A DNA stretch of 64,000 nucleotides from Roseimicrobium gellanilyticum (GCF_003315205.1 NZ_QNRR01000005.1:372001-436000); one strand, 5' to 3'; counted from the first letter of the stretch, positions 26,854-36,159 are shown. Notes: generated from the sequence alone by a model not told the origin. Numbers and translations: made by a program.

Positions 26854-27360
26854 CTACGAAGCGGTATCCAATCGCGTCGTGCGGGTTTTCCACAGAAACA
26901 CAAATATCGCAGTTCCGACGATGAACCAGATTCCTGACGTCAGATAGACCATGCGGTGTCGGGAGGCATATTCCGCTACTCTCTCGTCAAAGGACAAAAG
27001 AGTGTGTGCTGGAGAACTGGCCTCGGCAATTTCCATGAGAACATTTCCCTCGACCGTGTTCCAATAGACAATGTTCAGCTCCTTGCCCTCGGGGACCAAG
27101 TCCCGGAGTTTTGCGATGGGTTCGGGCTCGGGATCCCGCAGAAAGTAGGTGTTGTGATCCGGACTTGTCAGCCAGAGTTCGAAATGGTCGCTCCCCTTCG
27201 AACCATTCTTGCCGATGGCCTTCACCTCGACAGGAATGAATGACGTAGAGGGAAACTCAGACTTGGGCTTGGATAGATCAGGACCGAGTATCCACGGGAG
27301 CAGGACCATGCCCAGTGGAACAACCCAGGCTACAATTGCCATCGCGATCAGTCGACGCAT
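26854..27360 (-). CDS. hypothetical two-helix membrane protein
   Basis: The 168-residue protein has an N-terminal hydrophobic segment (about 6-26) and a C-terminal one (about 138-158), with a 110-residue loop between them. The loop (SFIPVEVKAIGKNG, LNIVYWNTVEGNVLMEI) looks beta-rich and probably faces the periplasm. The ending, FLWKTRTTRLDTAS, is a positive-inside tail. I recognise no family. Codon use and GC seem lower than in the flanking housekeeping genes, judged by eye only. Confidence 0.6.
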   Translation of the reverse strand: MRRLIAMAIVAWVVPLGMVLLPWILGPDLSKPKSEFPSTSFIPVEVKAIGKNGSKGSDHFELWLTSPDHNTYFLRDPEPEPIAKLRDLVPEGKELNIVYWNTVEGNVLMEIAEASSPAHTLLSFDERVAEYASRHRMVYLTSGIWFIVGTAIFVFLWKTRTTRLDTAS

Positions 27361-27516
27361 GCTTTTGTCGTTAGGCTATTTCAGCTCCTTTGCGACCGGG
27401 CAAGTTATTCAATGTGTCACAATCGACTTCTGGACGATGCTTGCTCAACCAAGCACGAGCATGCTCCAAGCACGTGCGTTTGGATCTGTTGATGAGTGCT
27501 TGGTGGGGGAGCCTGG

Positions 27517-27879
27517 CTAGATCAGCCTCCGTGCATTCCTCAGCCCGTCCGCTGTCACCACACTGCTGCGGGAGGCGACGAGGAAGTCCATGTAATTCTG
27601 CCACTGCATGGGGCGCAGGGCGGCCATGCCGAAGGAGCGCAAGGTGTAGGCGCTGTCGGCAATCTCCCAGCCGAACTCGGTGTTCCGGTTGCGGTAGGCC
27701 ATGCGGTGAATCCAGGCGCCACGCTCGTCCTTTCGCCACACGGCGGGATCGTTGCCGGGGATGATCTGGGCGCCTTGCCACACACGCTCGACAACGTCGC
27801 GCTCGTAGCTTCGTTCCAACGCATTGCTCGCAGGGGTTTCGAGCTGGGAGGTCATGAGAAAAAGGGAGCGATGGGACAT
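27517..27879 (-). CDS. hypothetical protein resembling a degenerate HNH-type domain
   Basis: The 120-residue protein contains VWQGAQIIPGNDPAVWRKDERG and NRNTEFGWEI, followed by LRPMQWQNYMDFL. In the HNH-like group I compare it with, GWEI is followed by Asp-His, and the later block is LRPLxWxxN. Here the Asp-His pair is absent (GWEIADSAY), so the protein has probably lost nuclease activity or belongs to a non-catalytic branch. The comparison is from memory. The Met at 27855 is an alternative start. The upstream neighbour is an RmlC-like cupin on the same strand. Confidence 0.6.
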   Translation of the reverse strand: MSHRSLFLMTSQLETPASNALERSYERDVVERVWQGAQIIPGNDPAVWRKDERGAWIHRMAYRNRNTEFGWEIADSAYTLRSFGMAALRPMQWQNYMDFLVASRSSVVTADGLRNARRLI

Positions 27880-27944
27880 GGCGGTGACGGAAACAGCATA
27901 TGTCGTGCCGAACCGCCTTTGCCGTTTTTTGCAGGGGTTGATGG

Positions 27945-28682
27945 TCAGGCGAGGTTCCAGAACTTCTCCCAATCCGGGGGCGTTTCTGGGGTCTCGATGC
28001 CGTGTTCGATGCGGCCCTCGTTCGCCTCGACGAAGGTCGTGCTGGTGCCATACACCATGATGAGATCCTGGGAACTGGCACTGCGGATGGCATGCGCCAC
28101 GCCGGCGGGGATGACCACGCCCACGTTGTTCTCACCGCGCAGGTCGTCGCCTTCGATGATGAAGCGCATCTTCTTGCGAGGCATGCCGGCGCGTTCATCA
28201 ATGAGGAACATCTCGCAGATGCCCTGGATGAAGAACATCACGTCCCACTGCTCCTTGTCATAGGGGCGCAGGGAGTAGTTCAGCGGGTCCTGCACGAAGA
28301 GCCTTTGAAACCATGCCTCCGGTGTGGTGCCTTCCGGAATGTAAGGAGGGTGAATATGGAAGCCCTTGCTCGTGCCGGCGTACATCTTGGCCGTGGCCCA
28401 CTGTTTCGGCCACATCTCGATGTCGCCCACACGGCCCTGCCCCTCACGGGCGAACTCGCTGAAGTAGCCGCGGTAGCGTTGATGGAAGACCCTGCGATGA
28501 AAAACCTCCACCCCGGGAATGCCCACTTCCGGAGGAATGCCACCCACGAGTTCCTTCGCTTCCACGCGTCCGGTTTGCTGTAGACGCGCACCCAGTGAGG
28601 CGTCGGAATAGTCGCGCGTTTTCAGGGCGGTGCGGGCAATGCTGCTGAGACCGCGCCAGAGATCGTTGGAAGTGTCTGCCAT
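27945..28682 (-). CDS. RmlC-like cupin / sugar 3,5-epimerase-like protein
   Basis: The 245-residue protein has QRYRGYFSEFAR and WPKQWATAKMYAGTSKGFHIHPPYIP in the first half, then WDVMFFIQGICEMFLIDER and VVIPAGVAHAIRSASSQDLIMVYGTS, a cupin barrel of the dTDP-4-dehydrorhamnose 3,5-epimerase type. The family His is present in GFHIHPPY. It is longer than usual RmlC (about 180 residues), with an extra N-terminal segment. No other rhamnose genes are nearby, so the substrate may differ from dTDP-sugars. It lies upstream of a small HNH-like gene on the same strand. Confidence 0.75.
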   Translation of the reverse strand: MADTSNDLWRGLSSIARTALKTRDYSDASLGARLQQTGRVEAKELVGGIPPEVGIPGVEVFHRRVFHQRYRGYFSEFAREGQGRVGDIEMWPKQWATAKMYAGTSKGFHIHPPYIPEGTTPEAWFQRLFVQDPLNYSLRPYDKEQWDVMFFIQGICEMFLIDERAGMPRKKMRFIIEGDDLRGENNVGVVIPAGVAHAIRSASSQDLIMVYGTSTTFVEANEGRIEHGIETPETPPDWEKFWNLA

Positions 28683-28790
28683 GAGTGGGAGGTGAAAGGT
28701 GAGGTCGGTGGGGCAGGTACTTTCCGTGGCAATGTCTGGGCCTGCAAGCCCGCGTTTGTGTGATTCTGGAAGCGGACCCTCCGTTCACGA

Positions 28791-28822
28791 AAAAGGCAGG
28801 ATGCATTCACATCCTGCCTTTT
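28791..28822. terminator. bidirectional hairpin terminator after clpP
   Basis: A perfect 13-base stem (28791-28803 with 28810-28822) encloses a six-base loop and carries A and T runs at its two ends. It lies 30 bases past the clpP stop on the minus strand, where it should end clpP transcription. Confidence 0.8.
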
Positions 28823-28852
28823 CAGATTTTTCGGAAGGGATTCCTGCGGGCG

Positions 28853-29542
28853 TCAGGCCGTGGGCGGATTTTCCTTCACCAGCTCCAGGGAGGCGGGGGT
28901 GAAGTCCTTCTTGTTGTCGAGCACCTTGTCCACGAGGCCGTAGGCGGCAGCTTCCTCGCCGGTCATGTAGTTGTCGCGGTCAGCATCACGATCCACCTGC
29001 TCCACCGGTTTGCCAGTGTGCTTGGAGAGGATCTGATTGAGACGCTTCTTGAGGCGGTACATGAACTCGACCGTGCGTTCCACATCGCTGGCGGTGCCCT
29101 GGGCGCCACCGCTCACCTGGTGAATCATCACGTGGGAGTTCGGCAGGGCGTAGCGCTTGCCCTTGGTGCCGGCGGTGAGGAGCACCGCGCCCATGCTGGC
29201 GGCGATGCCCATGCAGTAGGTATTCACGTCACACGTGACGAACTGCATCGTGTCATAGATTGCGAGGCCCGCAGTCACAGAGCCGCCAGGGGAATTGATG
29301 TACAGGTTGATGTCCTTCTTCGGGTCCTGCATTTGCAGGAAGAGAAGCTGGGCAATGACAATGTTCGCCACCTGGTCATCGATCGGCGTGCCGATGAAAA
29401 TGATGCGGTCCTTCAGAAGGCGGGAATAGATGTCGTAGGCGCGCTCCATGCGGCCTTCGCTCTCGATCACCGTGGGGATGATGAAGTTGCTCGGGGTGCG
29501 GTTCATCTGGGGAAGTTGGGGAAAGGGGCCGGAGTGGGACAT
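28853..29542 (-). CDS. clpP: ATP-dependent Clp protease proteolytic subunit
   Basis: The 229-residue serine protease forms the tetradecameric chamber that degrades proteins unfolded by ClpX or Clp[20 protein letters not shown] is the oxyanion region, GIAASMGA contains catalytic Ser116, [16 protein letters not shown] has His141, and the Asp lies in the [12 protein letters not shown] block near 184-190. The N-terminus, before [24 protein letters not shown], is about 15 residues longer than the E. coli mature form, consistent with a processed propeptide. A strong hairpin terminator follows. No clpX is in the window. Confidence 0.97.
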   Translation of the reverse strand: MSHSGPFPQLPQMNRTPSNFIIPTVIESEGRMERAYDIYSRLLKDRIIFIGTPIDDQVANIVIAQLLFLQMQDPKKDINLYINSPGGSVTAGLAIYDTMQFVTCDVNTYCMGIAASMGAVLLTAGTKGKRYALPNSHVMIHQVSGGAQGTASDVERTVEFMYRLKKRLNQILSKHTGKPVEQVDRDADRDNYMTGEEAAAYGLVDKVLDNKKDFTPASLELVKENPPTA

Positions 29543-29585
29543 GGGTGAAATGAAGTGCGGGGTGTGGGATTGTCCAGAGGGATCG

Positions 29586-29792
29586 TTACTCTTTCCCGTA
29601 ATACGCCTTTACCTCGGGTTTCAGCCAGAAAATTAAGAGGGGGATGAAGAACGGCAGGGTGCAGCCCGTGAAGCCGATGCAGATGAGCACCCGGCTGTAG
29701 GCCCACACCCATGGACGCGGACTGGAGACCAGGGGTGGCAGGCAGGCCACCGTGAATGGCGCGCCAAGCCCGAGAAACACGCATCCCATCAC
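29586..29792 (-). CDS. small two-helix membrane protein
   Basis: This 68-residue protein has two hydrophobic segments (about 5-22 and 33-56) and ends in [12 protein letters not shown]. That charged tail, with a helix leading to a Lys-Pro-Glu turn, is a pattern I associate with short membrane proteins of PVC genomes. It is one gene upstream of clpP on the same strand, 44 bases away. No function can be given. Confidence 0.55.
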   Translation of the reverse strand: MMGCVFLGLGAPFTVACLPPLVSSPRPWVWAYSRVLICIGFTGCTLPFFIPLLIFWLKPEVKAYYGKE

Positions 29793-29866
29793 TGCCGCTT
29801 TCGGAACATCGCGAGCGGATGCATGCGCTGCTTTCCTTTCCTTTGGCCGCCTGCTAAAGGTGCGGC

Positions 29867-30469
29867 GTGAAGCAGCTCCTCATCTCCACCGGCAATCGTC
29901 ACAAGACTGAAGAAATCCGCGCCATGCTGGGCGAGGGGTGGACCGTTAGAGATCTCACTTCCTATCCCGAAATCGTCCCGGCGGAAGAGACAGGCGATAC
30001 TTTTGAAGCCAATGCCCGGATCAAGGCGCTGCACCTCAGCGAGGCGCAGCCGGAACTGCTGGTGCTCTCTGACGACTCTGGCTTGGAAGTGGATGCGCTC
30101 GGTGGCGCGCCGGGTGTCATTTCCGCCCGCTATGCCGGCGTCGGCGCGACCGATGCAGACAACCGCACCAAGCTGAAGCTCGCCCTTCGCGACAAAATCG
30201 TGGAAGGAGAAGGCCCCCCGTACAAAGGACGATTCCGGTGCTGCATGGTGCTGGCCCAAGGAGGCAGGGAGTTGGGCATCTTCAACGGCGCCGTAGAAGG
30301 CACGCTTCTGCTGGAGGAGGAAGGCGAGGGCGGCTTCGGCTATGATTCGCTGTTTGTGCCGGAAGGACACGATCAGAGCTTTGGAGTCCTGCCGTCCGAG
30401 GTGAAGAATGGCCTCAGCCACCGCGGCCGTGCTCTGGCACAGGTGAAAGCGTGGTTGGAGAGCCATTGA
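29867..30469 (+). CDS. rdgB: RdgB/HAM1 non-canonical purine NTP pyrophosphatase
   Basis: The 200-residue house-cleaning enzyme hydrolyses ITP, dITP and XTP to monophosphates. LLISTGNRHKTEEIRAML is the opening P-loop-like strand of the family, LSDDSGLEVDALGGAPGVISARYAG is the diagnostic core, and GGFGYDSLFVPEGHDQSFG with LSHRGRAL closes the active site. Start codon GTG at 29867 precedes the conserved strand directly. It is divergent from the clpP-side genes; the next gene follows 74 bases later on the same strand. Confidence 0.95.
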   Translation: MKQLLISTGNRHKTEEIRAMLGEGWTVRDLTSYPEIVPAEETGDTFEANARIKALHLSEAQPELLVLSDDSGLEVDALGGAPGVISARYAGVGATDADNRTKLKLALRDKIVEGEGPPYKGRFRCCMVLAQGGRELGIFNGAVEGTLLLEEEGEGGFGYDSLFVPEGHDQSFGVLPSEVKNGLSHRGRALAQVKAWLESH

Positions 30470-30543
30470 GGCGGTCTCCGGACGCTGCAACACGCCCTTG
30501 CCATCCCCGGCAAAGTCCGCACTCTGTAAGTGCTCCCAATTCC

Positions 30544-31638
30544 ATGCCCGCGTCCTCCAACGATTTTGAATGGCTCACCCTCCGTCAGCTCAAGGGCGTG
30601 GCCAGTGCCACCCCGGAGCCGTGGTGCATCCGTGTTCAGATTGAGAATCTGTCCGTGCGCGAAGCTTCAAACGGCAAGCCCTACTACGAGCTGAAGCTCA
30701 ACGACGGTACCGAGTCGCTGGTGTGGCGGGTGTTCGACAGCAGCCCTGCATACCTTGAAGTGGCCACCTGCAAACGCGGCGGGTGGATCGAGCTCGCCGC
30801 GCACTGGGCGGATGGAAAGTTCGGCCTTGAGCCGCGCAATGCTTCGCTGCGCCCGCTCAAGGATGATGAAATCCAGGCACTGCTTGCGGGGGATGAGGAG
30901 ACGCGCGACCGGCAGAAGCTGGACTACGAGACCATCACGAATCTCACCTCACAGCTCGCGGATCCGCGCCTGCGCATGCTGTGTGGCCTCTTCTTGCAAC
31001 AGCATGGAGTGCGCTTTCAGCGCGCGGCGGCAGCGCGTGACTATCACCACGCACGGCGCGGCGGCCTGGTGGAGCACATGGCGCAGATGATGCGCACCGC
31101 CGTGCAAATCTGTGTGGCGTATCCTGCGCTGAATCGTGACCTCCTCGTTGCCGGTGTGCTCTTCCATGATTGCGGCAAGCTCTGGGAGAACAACTATGCC
31201 GAGGACGGTTTCACCATGCCGCATACGCTTACAGGTGAGATGATCGGCCACATCGCCATGGGGCTGGAAGTGGTGAACAAGCTGTGGCGCACGGTGATGG
31301 ATTCTCCCGAGGCTGCTTCGTGGACCTTGCTGGAGCCTCCCAGCGAACTGGTGCGTCTGCATCTGCTGCACCTGATTGGCTCGCATCATGGAGAGATGCA
31401 GTTTGGCTCTCCCGTGCTACCGAAGACGCCCGAGGCCATCGCGTTGCACTACATCGACAATCTCGATGCCAAGATGGAGATGTTCCGTCGCGGATACGAA
31501 ACCAGCGCGGAACTCGCAGATGGCATCTACGAGCGAGTGCGACCACTGCCTGCGAATCTCATTCGTCCGCTGGCGAGTGTGCCACCACCTGCGGCTTCTG
31601 CTGCTGCCGTGAGGGAGGAGAATGAAGAGGGCGACTGA
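30544..31638 (+). CDS. YhaM-like HD-domain exoribonuclease
   Basis: This 364-residue protein combines an OB-fold N-terminal domain (about residues 25-110, IRVQIENLSVREASNGKPYYELKLND) with an HD phosphohydrolase domain. The HD motif is seen at HHARRGGLVEHM and in LFHDCGKLWENN. Later Ile/Leu helices include HHGEMQFGSP and YIDNLDAKMEMF. This order matches YhaM (3'-5' exoribonuclease of Gram-positives). The ATG at 30544 is used; the open frame before it has no family match. Its tail is Pro/Ala-rich. A REPIN-like repeat begins just after the stop. Confidence 0.85.
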   Translation: MPASSNDFEWLTLRQLKGVASATPEPWCIRVQIENLSVREASNGKPYYELKLNDGTESLVWRVFDSSPAYLEVATCKRGGWIELAAHWADGKFGLEPRNASLRPLKDDEIQALLAGDEETRDRQKLDYETITNLTSQLADPRLRMLCGLFLQQHGVRFQRAAAARDYHHARRGGLVEHMAQMMRTAVQICVAYPALNRDLLVAGVLFHDCGKLWENNYAEDGFTMPHTLTGEMIGHIAMGLEVVNKLWRTVMDSPEAASWTLLEPPSELVRLHLLHLIGSHHGEMQFGSPVLPKTPEAIALHYIDNLDAKMEMFRRGYETSAELADGIYERVRPLPANLIRPLASVPPPAASAAAVREENEEGD

Positions 31639-31639
31639 C

Positions 31640-31777
31640 GTGGTGGTCCGCACAGTCCCCTGTGCGGTTGCACGGCATGCCCCTGAGTTCGATGGCTCTG
31701 TTGATCGTTTTGCGGCGACTTGATGGTCAGAGGCATGGCAGCCTCCTGACCGCACAGGGGACTGTGCGGACCACCAG
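31640..31777. repeat. REPIN-like inverted repeat, family 2
   Basis: Arms 31641-31667 and 31750-31776 are perfect reverse complements over 27 bases (core CCGCACAGGGGACTGTGCGG). Each arm is itself palindromic, with CCGCACAG/CTGTGCGG stems. The 82 bases between them also pair imperfectly. The element fills the gap between the convergent yhaM-like and sugar-dehydrogenase genes. Its core is unrelated to the repeat at 22.1 kb. Confidence 0.75.
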
Positions 31778-31791
31778 GAATGTGGATCAAC

Positions 31792-32997
31792 TTACTTCGC
31801 CGCTTCCACGCGCAGGATCTTGCCACCCCAGTCGAGCACCAGAATCTCCTTGTTCTGGTCTTCGCAGAAGGCATTGGGCTTCATGAGGCCCTTGCCCTTC
31901 GTGTCACGGGCGGCTTCATAGATGAGATCATTGCTGATGACCTTCTTGGCCTTCTTGTCATACTTCAGTGCCCAGATGCGCCCAAAGCCCCAGTCGCCGT
32001 AGATGTAGGCGCCTTTCAGTGCAGGCACTTTCTCGCCACGATACACAAAGCCGCCAGTGATGCTGATGCCATCCGAGTGCGGATATTCGTGAATGGGCTC
32101 AATGTAGGTGAAGCCGGTGGGCGGCGCATCCGTGCGCAGCGGGAAGGGGCGAGCGCCTTCACGGAAGCTCCAGCCATAGTTGCCACCTTTTTCGATGAGG
32201 TCGATTTCTTCCCAGACGTCCTGGCCCACGTCCGCCAGCCAGAAGGTGCCGTCTTCGTCGAAGGCGATGCCCCACGGGTTGCGCAGACCGTAGGCCCAGA
32301 TTTCGTCGCGCATGCCATCCTTGCCCACGAAAGGATTGTCCTGTGGCACGGTGTAGCCGCGGCTGCCGCTGGGCTTGCTGGGGTCAATGCGCAGGACCTT
32401 GCCATTCAGCATGAAAAGATTCTGGGCGGTGCGGGTCACGTCATCGCGCTTGCCACCGTCTCCGAGAGCGAGGTAAAGGTAACCATCTGGGCCGAAGAGC
32501 AGATTGCCCGAGTTGTGATTCCAGAAGGGCTGCGGCACCTCCAGGAGGATGCGCTCCGACTTGATGTCCGCCTTGTTTGGGTCGTCCTTGCTCACCGTGA
32601 ACTCGCTGTACACGCTGCGCTTGAGGTCCTGCTGGGAGTAGCACACGTAGAATTTGCCGGATTTGGCAAAGTCAGGAGCGAAAGCGAGGCCGAGGAGGCC
32701 CTCTTCGAACTTCGCCTGTTCATTCGCCTCCATCTTGCGGTCGGTGAAATCGAGGAACACCTTCGCATCCCCGCTGGATTCATCCTTGGGAAGCACAAGG
32801 ATTTTGCCGCGCTGCTGCACCAGGAAAAGGCGGTTCGAGCCGTCCGGAGGGATCACCACGCTGATGGGCCGCTCGACGGTCATCGCCACCTTTTCAAAGG
32901 CGGGTGTGAGCTGGATTTTGGGCGCTTCAGCGGCGGCGGCAGTGAGGAACGCCAGTGAGGCGGCCAGGGTCAGGAACGGTGCTTTCACGGTGTGCAT
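31792..32997 (-). CDS. secreted PQQ-type glucose/sorbosone dehydrogenase-like protein
   Basis: The 401-residue protein has a Sec signal peptide (about 1-22) and a six-bladed propeller typical of soluble PQQ sugar dehydrogenases. Visible are RPISVVIPPDGSNRLFLVQQRGKI, EEGLLGLAFAPDF, HNSGNLLFGPDGYLYLALGDGG, RNPWGIAFDEDG and ADVGQDVWEEID. The last two hold the Arg and Asp that contact cofactor and calcium. It probably oxidises a sugar or sugar alcohol in the periplasm. It precedes an isomerase-like gene on the same strand. The cofactor cannot be proven from sequence. Confidence 0.88.
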   Translation of the reverse strand: MHTVKAPFLTLAASLAFLTAAAAEAPKIQLTPAFEKVAMTVERPISVVIPPDGSNRLFLVQQRGKILVLPKDESSGDAKVFLDFTDRKMEANEQAKFEEGLLGLAFAPDFAKSGKFYVCYSQQDLKRSVYSEFTVSKDDPNKADIKSERILLEVPQPFWNHNSGNLLFGPDGYLYLALGDGGKRDDVTRTAQNLFMLNGKVLRIDPSKPSGSRGYTVPQDNPFVGKDGMRDEIWAYGLRNPWGIAFDEDGTFWLADVGQDVWEEIDLIEKGGNYGWSFREGARPFPLRTDAPPTGFTYIEPIHEYPHSDGISITGGFVYRGEKVPALKGAYIYGDWGFGRIWALKYDKKAKKVISNDLIYEAARDTKGKGLMKPNAFCEDQNKEILVLDWGGKILRVEAAK

Positions 32998-33066
32998 GGA
33001 GCAGAAACTACGGAGGTGGTTGGGAAAAGGAATCAGGAAGTTTTGGCGCTTTTCAGGGCAATGAAG

Positions 33067-33966
33067 TCACGCCACATCACACAGCCCCACGGCCTCGCGC
33101 AGACCCACCATCGGGTCAATCGTCGGGATGAATTCGTGGCCCACGTAGCCAGTGTAGCCAATCTCGAGAATCTTCTTCATGAGCGGTGGGTAGTTGATTT
33201 CTTGGTCCTTGCCAATCTCACAGCGCCCAGGATTGCCTGCGGTATGGATGTGGCCGATGACGTCCTTGCACTGCTCGAGGCGGCGGGTTACGTCGCCGTG
33301 CATGATTTGCACGTGGTAGATGTCGAAGAGCAGTTTCATGTTGGGTGAGCCGACTTCGCGCACGATTTCCGCGCAATAGTCCACATCATCCCCCTGATAG
33401 CCGGGGTGGCCCTTCATTTCGGCGGAATCGCGCGTGTTCAGGTGCTCCAGCAGCAGGACTACGTTCTTCTTCTCCGCCTCGCCGATAATCTTCTTGTAGG
33501 CTTCGATGCAGTTCTTCTTCCCCTGCTCGCGGCTGATGACACTGCCACCTTCATTGGTGGTGTCCGCGAAGCCGGTGAAACTCAGCACGTTCGGATTGCC
33601 ATATTCCGCACACTTGTCGATGCGTTCCTGGATGGCCTTGAAGTTCGCGTCCCAGAAAGCGGGATTGTTCATGCCTTTCACAAACCCGTGGGCACCGACA
33701 TAGGCACACTTGAGGTCAGCAGCCTTCAGCTTGTCCCAGTCCGTGGGCCCCACACCCTCCACCGATACGCAGCCGAGTTCCTTCGCTGCCTTGATGGTGT
33801 CTTCAATTTTCCACTTGGCGCCCCGGGCGAAGCACCAGTGAACAATGCTTTGCTTGATTTTCCCATTCTTCACCATGGTCTCTGCCGGAGCGGACTTGGG
33901 GGTGGAGAGCGCGGCAAGACCGGAGCTTGCGGCGAACCAGCGGAGGGCGGTGCGGCGGGAGGGCAT
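33067..33966 (-). CDS. exported hydroxypyruvate isomerase-like TIM-barrel protein
   Basis: The 299-residue protein carries a Tat-like signal (SRRTALRWFAASSGLAAL) and an AP-endonuclease-2/xylose-isomerase TIM barrel. SVEGVGPTDWDKL, LSFTGFADTT, VVLLLEHLNTRDS, LLFDIYHVQIM, HIHTAGNPGR and GYVGHEFIPT give the Glu, Asp and His residues of the metal site in the usual order. In known relatives it interconverts hydroxypyruvate and tartronate semialdehyde. The start at 33966 fits the twin-arginine motif. The preceding gene on the strand is far away; the next one is the sugar dehydrogenase 69 bases downstream. Confidence 0.86.
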   Translation of the reverse strand: MPSRRTALRWFAASSGLAALSTPKSAPAETMVKNGKIKQSIVHWCFARGAKWKIEDTIKAAKELGCVSVEGVGPTDWDKLKAADLKCAYVGAHGFVKGMNNPAFWDANFKAIQERIDKCAEYGNPNVLSFTGFADTTNEGGSVISREQGKKNCIEAYKKIIGEAEKKNVVLLLEHLNTRDSAEMKGHPGYQGDDVDYCAEIVREVGSPNMKLLFDIYHVQIMHGDVTRRLEQCKDVIGHIHTAGNPGRCEIGKDQEINYPPLMKKILEIGYTGYVGHEFIPTIDPMVGLREAVGLCDVA

Positions 33967-34103
33967 GGGAGGAGGCAGGGTGGAAGTAGTCCATAGTAGT
34001 CGGTGGATTTGCGACGAATCAATCACGGACTGCCATCATTCCGTGGAGAGACTTGTCACAGGCAGTCACGCTCTCTAAGGTTCTGACAAACAAGGAACCC
34101 CTC

Positions 34104-36155
34104 ATGCCCTGGAACCGGTGGATCATTTATGCCCTCCCGCTGGCGCTCGTGCTGCTGACCGTATGGTCGGCGGTGCAGGCGAGGGCCTCCCGTGCCATCA
34201 AGGGCAAGGCGGAGATTGTCGTGGCCTCCAGCGATGCAGAGCAGCCTTCCTTGAATCCCTATCTTCCATCCGGTGAGGCGGGGCGTGAGATGCATGCGCT
34301 GCTGCATGAGCCGCTGCTCAAGATGGATGAACAGGGGCGTATCACGAGCGGACTGATCGAGAGCTGGTCGTGGTCCCAGACCGTGTCCTTCTGGTTCGCC
34401 CAGGAAAAGTTCGCGCAGCAGGCGGCGGAGGCATTGCGCAAGGCGGACGCTGCCCAGGGCTCCCGCCTGCGTCTGGGAGTAGTGGATGCCGTGGGCAATG
34501 AATTGCGCCTGATTTTCGCTGAGCCGGATCCACGTGCCGGTGCGCGCGTCATGGATGCGGTTGCGGGATTTGGCCCGCTGCCGGTGGAGACGGTGCGGGT
34601 GGAACTGCAGGAGCCTGCGGAGTCGCACCACAACTTTTTCATGCAGAGCGCGGTCGAGCGCGATCAAGTCAAGGACGTGTGGTTTGATGGAACCAACGCA
34701 TATGAAGTGAAGGTCAGCGGTGAGGCGTTGCGGCTGTTTGAGGAACTCAGCAATTATTACCAGAACCGCCCGGCGCTCGGAGCCAAAGTGCGACTGGTGG
34801 GCAAGCAACCTTATCTGGCCCGTCCCGTCCTGGAACTCCAGATGCGCGAGGGTGCGACGTTTCATGATGGCACGCCGGTCACGTCGAGCGATGTCGCGCG
34901 TACCCTGCGCTTGATCGCCGAGCAACCCTGGCCGGTGGCGGGTCGCGATGTCTTCCAGCGTATTCACACCCTGGACTCCACGCAGCCCGATGCGTTGCGT
35001 CTCGGGTTCCGCGAAACCTATGGCCCGTTCCCCGTGGCGCTGGTGGATCTGCCGGTGCTCCCTGGGGGCTGGATACGGAAGTACGCACGGGAGTTTGAAA
35101 CAGGACATCCGTTCGAAACCGATCCCCCCCCCGGCACCGGTTTGTACAAGCTCGCGGCGCAGGGGAAGGGCAGTATTCAGCTCAGCCGCCTGCAAGCCGT
35201 GCCGGAGGATTCCCGCAGCCGCCTGCAGTTCGTCTTTGGCCGATCCCCGGGAAACATCCGTACCGGCTTTGCCATGAATGCCGTGGATGTCTTCTGGCCC
35301 GCCTCGGCCAGTGCTGCCACGCTCGCAGGAGATTCCCAATTGCGCATCCAGACCACCCCTCCGCGCAACCGGCTCCTGGTGTTGTGGAACTGCCGCCGTG
35401 CCCCGCTCGATCAATGGGAGGTCCGGCAGGCATTGGGAGAAATTGTCGACCGCGAGTTGCTCCTGAAGGATCTGCTGCGTGGTGAAGGCAGCATTCATGA
35501 AGGCATCTTCCGCCCTGATCTCTGGTTCTCCTCCGAGCGTCCGGTGAAGCCTGCGGATCCGTACCGCGCCAGCCAGACACTGGCGGGATTGGGGTGGTCG
35601 CAGGATTTGCAGGGGCGCCTCGTGAAGGGTGGCGAGGTCTTCCGCATTGAGTTGATGACTGTCTCCGGCAACGCCGAGCGTATGGCATTGGCGCGTCGCC
35701 TGGCGCAGGCGTGGGGTGAATACGGCATTGAGGTGGTGATCACCGCGGTGTCCTGGGATGAGATGCTGCGCGATCGACTTCCGCAGCACCGGTTCGATGC
35801 CGTGCTGCTCGGCCTGGACTATGAGGTCACGTGGGACCAGTCGCCCTTCTGGCACAGCTCACAGGCACCTCACGGGCTGAACTATTCCGGCATTGCCGAT
35901 GCGCCGCTCGATAATCTGCTGGATGCGCTGCGCCTCGAGACCGATCTGGAGCGCGTGCCCGTGCTGGCGAAGCAGGTGGAGGATCGTTTGCTGGCCCTGC
36001 ACCCCTTCCTGCCGCTCTTCTCGGGGGCGAATGTCATGGCCATCCGGCGCAGTGTGGCCACGGGTGGTGATAAGTCAGCGGGACTTCGTCGTCTGCTGGG
36101 GACACCGGCGGTGCACGGTGCAGGGACGGCTACGGGAGGCGCGGGGGAGAAATAA
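34104..36155 (+). CDS. peptide-type ABC transporter substrate-binding protein
   Basis: The 683-residue protein is anchored by one N-terminal hydrophobic segment (about 5-24) and continues with AEQPSLNPYLPSGEAGREMHALLHEPLLKM, the opening of the SBP_bac_5 family (DppA/OppA). The later EMREGATFHDGTPVTSSDVARTL, matching the GVKFHDGxPLTAxDV block, confirms it. Length is well above the usual 500-550 residues because of an inserted segment around residues 80-230. It heads a three-gene operon with a fused permease and one ATPase. AAGGAA lies nine bases before the ATG at 34104. The ligand is probably a peptide or an oligomer. Confidence 0.88.
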   Translation: MPWNRWIIYALPLALVLLTVWSAVQARASRAIKGKAEIVVASSDAEQPSLNPYLPSGEAGREMHALLHEPLLKMDEQGRITSGLIESWSWSQTVSFWFAQEKFAQQAAEALRKADAAQGSRLRLGVVDAVGNELRLIFAEPDPRAGARVMDAVAGFGPLPVETVRVELQEPAESHHNFFMQSAVERDQVKDVWFDGTNAYEVKVSGEALRLFEELSNYYQNRPALGAKVRLVGKQPYLARPVLELQMREGATFHDGTPVTSSDVARTLRLIAEQPWPVAGRDVFQRIHTLDSTQPDALRLGFRETYGPFPVALVDLPVLPGGWIRKYAREFETGHPFETDPPPGTGLYKLAAQGKGSIQLSRLQAVPEDSRSRLQFVFGRSPGNIRTGFAMNAVDVFWPASASAATLAGDSQLRIQTTPPRNRLLVLWNCRRAPLDQWEVRQALGEIVDRELLLKDLLRGEGSIHEGIFRPDLWFSSERPVKPADPYRASQTLAGLGWSQDLQGRLVKGGEVFRIELMTVSGNAERMALARRLAQAWGEYGIEVVITAVSWDEMLRDRLPQHRFDAVLLGLDYEVTWDQSPFWHSSQAPHGLNYSGIADAPLDNLLDALRLETDLERVPVLAKQVEDRLLALHPFLPLFSGANVMAIRRSVATGGDKSAGLRRLLGTPAVHGAGTATGGAGEK

Positions 36156-36159
36156 TCAC

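Noticed and set aside
34056-35855. 599-codon minus-strand frame opposite the binding-protein gene
   Set aside because: No domain, biased composition, and it runs against an operon with overlapping plus-strand genes.
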